Shown piece by piece: positions 58,077 through 64,000 of a DNA stretch of 64,000 bases (position 1 is the first letter of the stretch; each line of letters opens with the position of its first letter). The notes beneath the pieces were generated by a model. It saw nothing but the letters and a program-made list of their open reading frames with translations. It searched no databases and had not been told where the DNA came from. Source of the stretch: Diatrype stigma. Lineage: Eukaryota > Ascomycota > Sordariomycetes > Xylariales > Diatrypaceae. The stretch lies in NCBI GenBank assembly GCA_022225965.2, contig JAKJXP020000048.1:70876-134875 (forward strand). The letters are read 5' to 3'. Both the position numbers and the translations under genes were made by a program.

Positions 58077-59350
58077 GGTGATTGCGATTGCCCTGCCTAA
58101 TAGATGTGTAGGGGCGGGGATACAACGATAACGTCGATATAGGGGTTTCAATTGGCACAAGTGGATTCGTAGGCTCTGTGTTAAGGCAGACAAATAGGGA
58201 GAAAAGACAGCCTAGCTAGTGTAAAGCAACAAAGAGCTAAGATAGCCAAGTAGCTAAGCTAGAAACGTTTCCTGCTGTCTCAGACGAGGGCTTAAGATGT
58301 AGATAGGTATGAGTTATGAGTTGAAGGAATACACAAATTTGCAAAGATTACTAGGTATAGGTTGGATTGATATTCATGGACATGTGCTCAGATTCCTGCG
58401 TCATTCACCGAGCTATTCAAGATCCCCCGGAATCGCAGCTGGTAAATTAGCCTGACCCTGAACGAATAAACGACCCCTCCAGCCCCTCTGTTACCCCTCC
58501 ACAGATAGTGGACAGTAAGAATGGCGCACCTTCGTTTTAAGCGGTATTTCACACTATAACTCTTATATTTCAAAATAATATATCTTTTTAACGGTAACTG
58601 CTAAAAATAATCCGTTTTTAGAATATTTTATATCATTAATTAAACAATAAGAGAAAATTCGTTTTTTATTTACTTATAATTTTATTTCGTTATAAAAAAA
58701 TAAGAAAATAATTGCCGGATAATATATATTATATATACGTATAATTATTTTTAAAGCTAATAATTCCGCAACGGTTTAAGATACGGCAATTTCTTTAAAT
58801 GCATAATAAACCTTATTCATTAAATATATTACGATAAAAGTTTCATAACAATTAAACGACGGCTTAATTTTTGGGAATTTTATGAAGCTATAGGGAGTTG
58901 GCGAAATTAGGTGGAATTCTGGCGACCATTCCAGGTTGCGCCGTTTTTAGTGACCATAGTCTGCCCTCCATAATAGCTTGGATAACTTGCACAACAAGCG
59001 CTATCGATATGTTATGCATACGAATATGTACAGGTAGGTATTCATAATGTACCTAGGTAGGTAATGTCAGCTTAATGCAGGAGTGGGTTCGCTATGCGCA
59101 TTGTGCCGACTACTGAGTTCCAAGGTTGACAGGGGTATGGAACGGTGCACCTGTATCACAACTTACCTACCTGTAGCTTAGCCAAACTGGAAGGCTATGC
59201 GGTGCATCAAGCATACCCAGCTTCCGTAACATCAACGATATATCTAATACACCCGTCGTCGGTTTTCTTTCAACGAAGGCCAAATAAAACCAGCACTCCT
59301 CGGGTTCTCCCCTCTTATGGCACGACGTTCCGATTAAAACGGGAGGCAAT
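58077..59350. other. Divergent intergenic region carrying an inserted AT-rich element
   Basis: Promoters of the CCDC124-like and FTS-like genes lie at its two ends. The middle is occupied by the MITE-like element at 58502-58963. To its right, TAGGTAGGTA words lie at about 59033-59064. No gene seen. Confidence 0.6.
58502..58963. mobile_element. MITE-like non-autonomous DNA transposon remnant, 462 bp
   Basis: The left end (58502-58531) and the reverse complement of the right end (58933-58963) align over about 30 bp. Both start CAGA and contain TGG, TAA and GGCGCA then CCT, with roughly 23 of 30 positions identical and one gap. Directly outside, CCCTCCA occurs at 58495-58501 and again at 58964-58970, reading as a 7-bp target-site duplication. 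The interior (about 58554-58880) is very AT-rich with no ORF, unlike its surroundings. CAG-starting ends with a 7-8 bp duplication are most like hAT elements, but the superfamily is inference; the divergence of the two ends says the copy is old. Confidence 0.65.
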
Positions 59351-60581
59351 ATGGCCTCTTCTAGGCTAGCCGGCTTGCCAGCACTAAGGAAACAACATCT
59401 TCTGATTGAATTGTGTGTGCTCCTTAACCATATAGTCCACCTATCATACCACCGAAATGAGCTTAATCTAACAATATTCTCAGTGCTGGCCTCAAACAAG
59501 CTTGTCCGGAGGGCGTCTTCGTGAGTCTCACGCCCGGCGACCCCAGCCTCTGGTCGGGTGTGTTGTTTGTTCGTGATGGTAAGCTGCCCTCACCGCACTC
59601 CTCACTTCATGTGCATGCATGTGATGGATATCTTACTGGTTTGAGAAGGACCCTATGCGCCGGCAACATTGAGATTCCAGATCTCGTTCCCGGACTCGTA
59701 TCCCAGGCTTCCACCCCTAGTCACCTTCTCAACTGATATGTTTCATCCTCTCATCTCTCCGCTGAGCACCTACATGTACACCGCCGAAGCCCAGGATGAT
59801 GGAGCCATCAGCGCTACTGCCGTCGAGCGTCTTCCTCCTGGCGGCTTCAGTTTGGTGCACGGGTTTCCCGGCTGGTTCGGGCGAGGCAGTGGGAGCACGA
59901 GTGGTAGTGATCGCAAAGCGCAGCAGACCCCGCCGCCGCGACCCATCAACCCATCATCATCAGTGAGTAACGACGATGGCACGCCCTACTCGAAGCGCTC
60001 CGTACTGGGGGAGTCTCCAGGCTTTGCCGAGACAAACAGGAAGGACATATCCACCTTCGAGGTCCTTCGTTACATCCGAAGCACATTCGACGACGAAGAC
60101 GTTCTGGACTCCATCCCTCTTGCAGCTGCGGGAAACCCTGGCGCGTGGCATGCTTGGAGAACCCATCGTACGGAGAACGGAGTTATGCTCCCCCAAGCGT
60201 CGAGCATCAGCATCTTGAGCAGTGAAGAAGAGACTGCCAGCGTGGATTCGGCCAGCACGAAACCGACCACGGATGCGGCAAGAACGCCTGGGGAATGGAA
60301 CTGGGAGGGCGTATGGGAGGAACGAGTCAAGAAGGGCATAGCCGCCAGCTTGTCCGAGCCCGTATTATTTGGTGGCATAGGAGGTTCAGATGAATTTGTG
60401 AGTCTATTTCATCCTTCCATCATTTGATCTGGGTCTTGATGCTGGCTTGGTCTTGGCTTCTTCCTATATCCGGAACATTCATTAAATTCATTACTGACCT
60501 ACCTGCCAGATACGATTCCTCAATCTGGAGGAAAACGACATAGAGACTATGAAGGACAACCTGCTACGGACTTTAGACTAG
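59351..60581 (+). CDS. Catalytically dead E2-like (UEV) protein resembling AKTIP/FTS
   Basis: Four exons (59351-59412, 59484-59578, 59649-60397, 60510-60581) give 325 residues. The UBC-like core reads HLLIEFAGLKQACPEGVFVSL, LWSGVLFVRDGPY, LRFQISFPDSYPRLPPLVTF and FHPLISPLSTYMYT. Where active E2 enzymes have the HPN motif and catalytic Cys there is FHPLISP and no Cys, so it is a UEV-type pseudo-enzyme. FHPLISP and the following FEVLRYIRSTF / WEERVKKGIAASLSEPVLF segments resemble human AKTIP (FTS), the third subunit of the FTS-Hook-FHIP complex that links early endosomes to dynein. A Ser/Pro-rich insertion (about residues 120-165) separates the core from the C-terminal helices. UEV class is secure; AKTIP/FTS orthology is a reasoned guess. 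Confidence 0.8.
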
Positions 60582-61274
60582 GCGATGTAGCTTGGTTGCG
60601 CCTTCCTTTCCCTATACCTACCTACTTGGTCCCCTACCCGCTTCCTTCCATGCCTCCAGCCTGCCTCCAGTCTGCCTCCAGGCTGCCGACCTCCATCGGG
60701 CATCTACCACCCACTCACCCCTAATGACGGTAGGTAGCACAGACTTCCGTCTAACAATCACCTTCCATTCCATTCATGTACCTACCTCATACCATAGCCA
60801 GCATCTCCAGCATCCCCAACATCCCCGACATCTCCAACTTGACCTGGAGCACGGCTTTATTCAGAACACACACGCACAGTCTCGTCTATTCTCATCAGCA
60901 CATGAACATCGATTTCCATGAGCTCTTATACCCCAGCCCCATATTTGTATTGTAACATTTCACACGAAATCAATCGAGCATTATCGAGTATAACCTCAGA
61001 CCCTCAGGTCTTTCATCATCGGCTATGACATTGGATCAACCGAGATAGCACCCAGGATCCATCTGTGCCATCGCGTCCATCCCAATCTTGATCGTGCTAG
61101 TTGTTGCATTTGTGATTTTGAAAGGTTTCCATCTTCTGCCGTCGGTTCGACCGTGGAGTTTACGTGACCGAGGGGCATGGTCGTTGTTTGCACAGCAAAG
61201 TCCCGGGCAAGACGAATCCGATACCTCCGTGGTCAGTTGTGCAACCGTTGAAAGTGCGTTTATTGGTCAACATA
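60582..61274. other. Intergenic spacer and probable leader of the next gene
   Basis: 3' region of the FTS-like gene, with TACCTACCTACTTGG at 60617-60631 and CCTCCAG(C/T)CTG repeats at about 60654-60685. CATCTCCAACAT-like words recur at about 60801-60840. No gene seen. Confidence 0.45.
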
Positions 61275-63396
61275 ATGAACCAGTCCAAACCATTGCAGCA
61301 CCACGAGCCGTTTACTATGCAAGCCTCCCAGCCCAACGAAATCCCGGGAGGCGGGTGTCGCCCCCTACAAATCATCAAGCAAGCGAGACCCAAACCGAAC
61401 CCAAGTGGCAGCCCAAGCAGGATGAGCACGAGCACGAGCATGAGCACGAGCACGAGCACGAGCATGGATATGGACGAGAGCGCAGGAAATATTCCAAACT
61501 CTCCAAGCTTAGATCAGCCTTTGACCGTCGTCAAGAAACGAGCAAAAGAGAACCAGCCCTACAATAATCCGAACATCGATAGCAGCTCCCACTCAAGACA
61601 ACCAAAAGGGGTCATTGCAGATACTAGTCAGTACGAACTACTCTAAACGCCAATGTCTGATGCTAACGAAACCCTTATAGCACTAGACACTCTTGTCAAC
61701 TCTACATGCCCTGCACCAGATCAGCCTGTACTATACGACCGTTCATCTAACCCATCCAATCATCAGTTTCGCCGGTCCTTCACACCAAAACTCTTGAATA
61801 AGTTTCATTCGTTCTCTAACGACCAGCCTTCACCATCTCATGATTCCTGTCCAGAATACGAACTACGCAATGCCAGTGATAGTTCTTCGTCTAACTCATC
61901 CATCGGACTAGCTAAACGGGAAGAAGAAATGCGATTCTCTAGCTGTCATTGGGAACAAAATGCAGAAAATGACTTAGCACGGCTTGGGGACCAACTTGAT
62001 GAGTCAGTTTCAGGCAGCTCTCGTCAGGCCAGCTATTCCTGTTCGAGCGCACGTCAGTCTGACGATGCAATACTAAATTCTTATTTGCTTGTCCCTCACG
62101 TCTCGATCACCCCTGAAACGAGCGTAGTAGATGGTGGACAAGCAAGCATGTGGGTAGCTATTGAGCTATCCGGTCAACTATCCCGACCCTCTACATCTGA
62201 TGATGTCTTTGACGCACCAGGCAGCAACAACCTGTTCATGCCGGCACACGCTAGCGGAGCTGGTCTCTCTCGATATGGATATCTTTACGATTTCAATATA
62301 GACATTCTTCCAACTCCCCACAGCTCTATACTCGAAGTTATCGATTATGGTACATCCAGGTATGAAGTTTACATAGGTTCTCCAAGGCTCAAAACTGACG
62401 CTCGTTGTTAGGATGTTACACCCCGGTTCCAGCATCCTCATACTAGCCAATATCCAGCTTGATGCTTCACAACTCCCTCAACCAGGTGGAAAGCGCAAAC
62501 ACGAACCAGACGACCTATTTGCCGATCTTGAGTTTCAGCTAGGGAGTGTCAAAACAGAATACATAAAAGTTCGCCTAACTTATTGCCATTCTGGGTTTCC
62601 AATGCTAGCGATTGGGTCGACTGTGAGTAGTGCCCCAGGGAGTCAGACTCGGCTAGAGACGACGGAAACGGGGGTTATCAAGAGACATACCCCCGTTTCC
62701 ATTTGGTCGCCTGGCCCAGTGCCTGCTCCGAACGCACTTTTCCCAATCATTGCCTCTCACTGGGGTCCCGTCCGGGCCCACGATGTCATGAACAAGATCA
62801 CGATGGTGCCCAGATCATCTAGTCCTCGTAAGCTCGCGAGAAGCAACAATAAAAGTATGATCTGTATCGGGAGGGGCGAAAGTAATCCCAAGACACCCGA
62901 TACGGCAGCAAGGGCCCCAAGAGCACAGCAGCTACAAGTTCCACGACGCCAGGCTAGTTTAGGGAAACAGTTTCTGGCCCTTGATGACGACGGAGAAGAC
63001 CCAGCTAGAAAAATATGGACGGAGATGCGGCGCACATCATCAGGAAGGGATCCACCTCCATCGCTTCACGCAAACAAATCCCGGCGCGCGCCCGCCAATA
63101 GGTCGACGATTGCAGACACAACCATTCCAAGGAATGCAGTGGCGACGTTATCGCGCTCTCGAAACGAAGTCATCGAACGTCGGCGACAGCAGCTTAGAGA
63201 AACGGCATTGCGAAACAAGAGGTCTATCGGCGCGGACAGTCTGAGGAGTTTGGTCCCATCACTAGCTAATTTTCACCTGGACGGTCGTGATGAGGCTGAA
63301 AGTGACACTAGTGACAGGACGAAACAGGAGGTGCACGCACACCCCGTTCTACAGAAGCACAGCGAGGGACGTTGGAATTTCGGTAGCTGGTGGTAA
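61275..63396 (+). CDS. Unrecognised 671-residue fungal protein
   Basis: I do not recognise this protein. Three exons (61275-61626, 61681-62359, 62412-63396) joined by 54-nt and 52-nt GT-AG introns close in frame. The ATG at 61275 is the first in frame and has A at -3. The N-terminal third is Ser/Pro/Asn-rich and disordered-looking, with a Met-Ser-Thr-Ser repeat encoded by GAGCAC-like hexamers (about 61420-61465). A central region (about residues 245-400) looks folded: SYLLVPHVSITPETSVVDG, ASMWVAIELSG, YGYLYDFNIDILP, SSILILANIQLD and DLFADLEFQLGSVKTEYIKVRL alternate hydrophobic strands, suggesting a beta-rich domain. A conserved-looking stretch follows (QTRLETTETGVIKRH; ALFPIIASHWGPVRAHDVM). 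The tail is basic, with an Arg-rich helix (NEVIERRRQQLRETALRNKR), and ends FGSWW. No signal peptide or membrane segment is seen. Confidence 0.6.
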
Positions 63397-63805
63397 AGGG
63401 GGTCGTTGCTATAGGGGCCTAAAGAACTCTAGGGCTGGGGTGTATTGGTTATGAGGGGTAAACTAGTAGAACAGATCACTACAGACAGTTTATACAGTAT
63501 AGGGGCACATATATGCTCCTTTCTGTTTGCAACGTTCAATGCACAATTGCATTAATCCAATATTGATGTCTATCTAATTCCGTGAAACTACCTTTCTTGT
63601 TCGTTATGGGTTTATCTATTTTGTCGATATACGTCGAGAATCTAATATATAATATCTATTTTTCTTTAGGTAAGCCCTTCAAATGCCAGAGATCGTCGAC
63701 CAAGAACCCCATCTTGGCCATGCAAATGCACCTGACTAACTTCCCTATGCATGCATCGCCCATAATCATCTTGACCATCAGCCAGTGACTATACATATCT
63801 CTTTT
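63397..63805. other. Spacer between convergent genes at the right edge
   Basis: Short 3' spacer between the unrecognised gene and the kinase fragment. It is somewhat AT-rich. No gene seen. Confidence 0.5.
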
Positions 63806-64000
63806 CTAACCATCCAGCTCATCCCGCCACGGGATCGAGTCCTGCGCCCCGGGCCTCTCGACCGTCTTGGCAGCCGCGTGGTTCGCCTTGCGCACCGCGG
63901 CGCCGACGTCGAACGCCACCCCCCTCGAGGAAGCCAGCACGACCTCGAGCGCGTACACGCCGACGAATGTGTCGCCCGCCGCCGTCGTGTCGACCACCTT
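63806..64000 (-). CDS. Ribokinase (PfkB family), C-terminal fragment cut by the window edge
   Basis: Only the last 64 codons or so are in the window; the frame stays open to base 64000. VVDTTAAGDTFVGVYALEV is the PfkB C-terminal signature (D-T-T-x-A-G-D-T-F), whose second Asp is the catalytic base. ANHAAAKTVERPGAQDSIPWRDEL is the C-terminal helix and tail usual in ribokinases. The enzyme would phosphorylate D-ribose to ribose-5-phosphate in the cytosol; other PfkB sugar kinases are possible, but the A-K-T-V-x-R-x-G-A-Q-x-S-I-P ending favours ribokinase. The 5' part lies outside the window. Confidence 0.88.
   Translation of the reverse strand, partial: KVVDTTAAGDTFVGVYALEVVLASSRGVAFDVGAAVRKANHAAAKTVERPGAQDSIPWRDELDG

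Noticed and set aside
58554..58880. AT-rich island explained only as a RIP-mutated repeat
   Set aside because: CpG and CpA words are still present inside, and the inverted ends with flanking direct repeats are better explained by a small transposon. RIP may have added to it, but I cannot measure that by eye.
61088..61567. ORF with a hydrophobic start and a His-Glu repeat
   Set aside because: It lies in a different frame from the exon that splices correctly to the conserved downstream exons; the His-Glu run is the alternative reading of a GAGCAC hexamer.

Overview
The window is a piece of a filamentous ascomycete nuclear chromosome (Pezizomycotina; Sordariomycetes is my best guess from gene style, not proven). 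The evidence is protein-coding genes with short spliceosomal introns (mostly about 50-150 nt, GT-AG with TACTAAC/CTAAC-like branch sites), Zn2Cys6 transcription factors, fungal-only families (GPI-anchored GH17 EglC, SigF-like NTF2 proteins), long intergenic spacers full of simple repeats, and an overrepresented TAGGTA/TACCTA word between genes. I rebuilt each gene model by hand from splice signals and checked frame closure across all exons. No expression data or database search was available.

Layout. 1-2.4 kb: minisatellite-rich spacer. 2.4-4.4 kb: DHA1/ZIFL-type MFS transporter. 7.1-10.3 kb: a 999-residue Ppr1/UaY-type Zn2Cys6 factor with a leader carrying three tiny uORFs. 12.9-13.9 kb: SigF-like NTF2-fold membrane protein. 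15.6-17.6 kb (minus): sugar-porter MFS transporter, facing across 3 kb a second Zn2Cys6 factor (20.6-22.7 kb). Both genes need a GC-AG intron to make an intact protein. Roughly 10.3-27.2 kb is gene-poor (three genes in 17 kb) and looks like accessory sequence.

27.2-64 kb is denser and mostly core biology: EglC glucanase (minus), hamartin/Tsc1 (minus), DJ-1/PfpI protein (plus), mitochondrial ribosomal protein uL23m (plus), METTL4-like MT-A70 methyltransferase (minus), CSC1/OSCA-like channel (plus), TM9SF/EMP70 protein (plus), LEU5/SLC25A16-type mitochondrial carrier (minus), CCDC124/Lso2-like ribosome-associated protein (minus), a catalytically dead E2-like protein resembling AKTIP/FTS (plus), an unrecognised 671-residue protein (plus), and the C-terminal end of a ribokinase-type sugar kinase at the right edge (minus).

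Functional themes. Several genes concern nutrient sensing, uptake and trafficking: two MFS transporters, two regulators, Tsc1 upstream of TORC1, a Lso2-like ribosome dormancy/recovery factor, an FTS-like endosome/dynein adaptor and a TM9 sorting protein. I see no biosynthetic gene cluster, CRISPR, rRNA or convincing tRNA. The most unexpected non-genic object is a 462-bp AT-rich element at 58502-58963 with about 30-bp terminal inverted repeats beginning CAG and a 7-bp direct repeat on both flanks, i.e. a MITE-like DNA transposon remnant.
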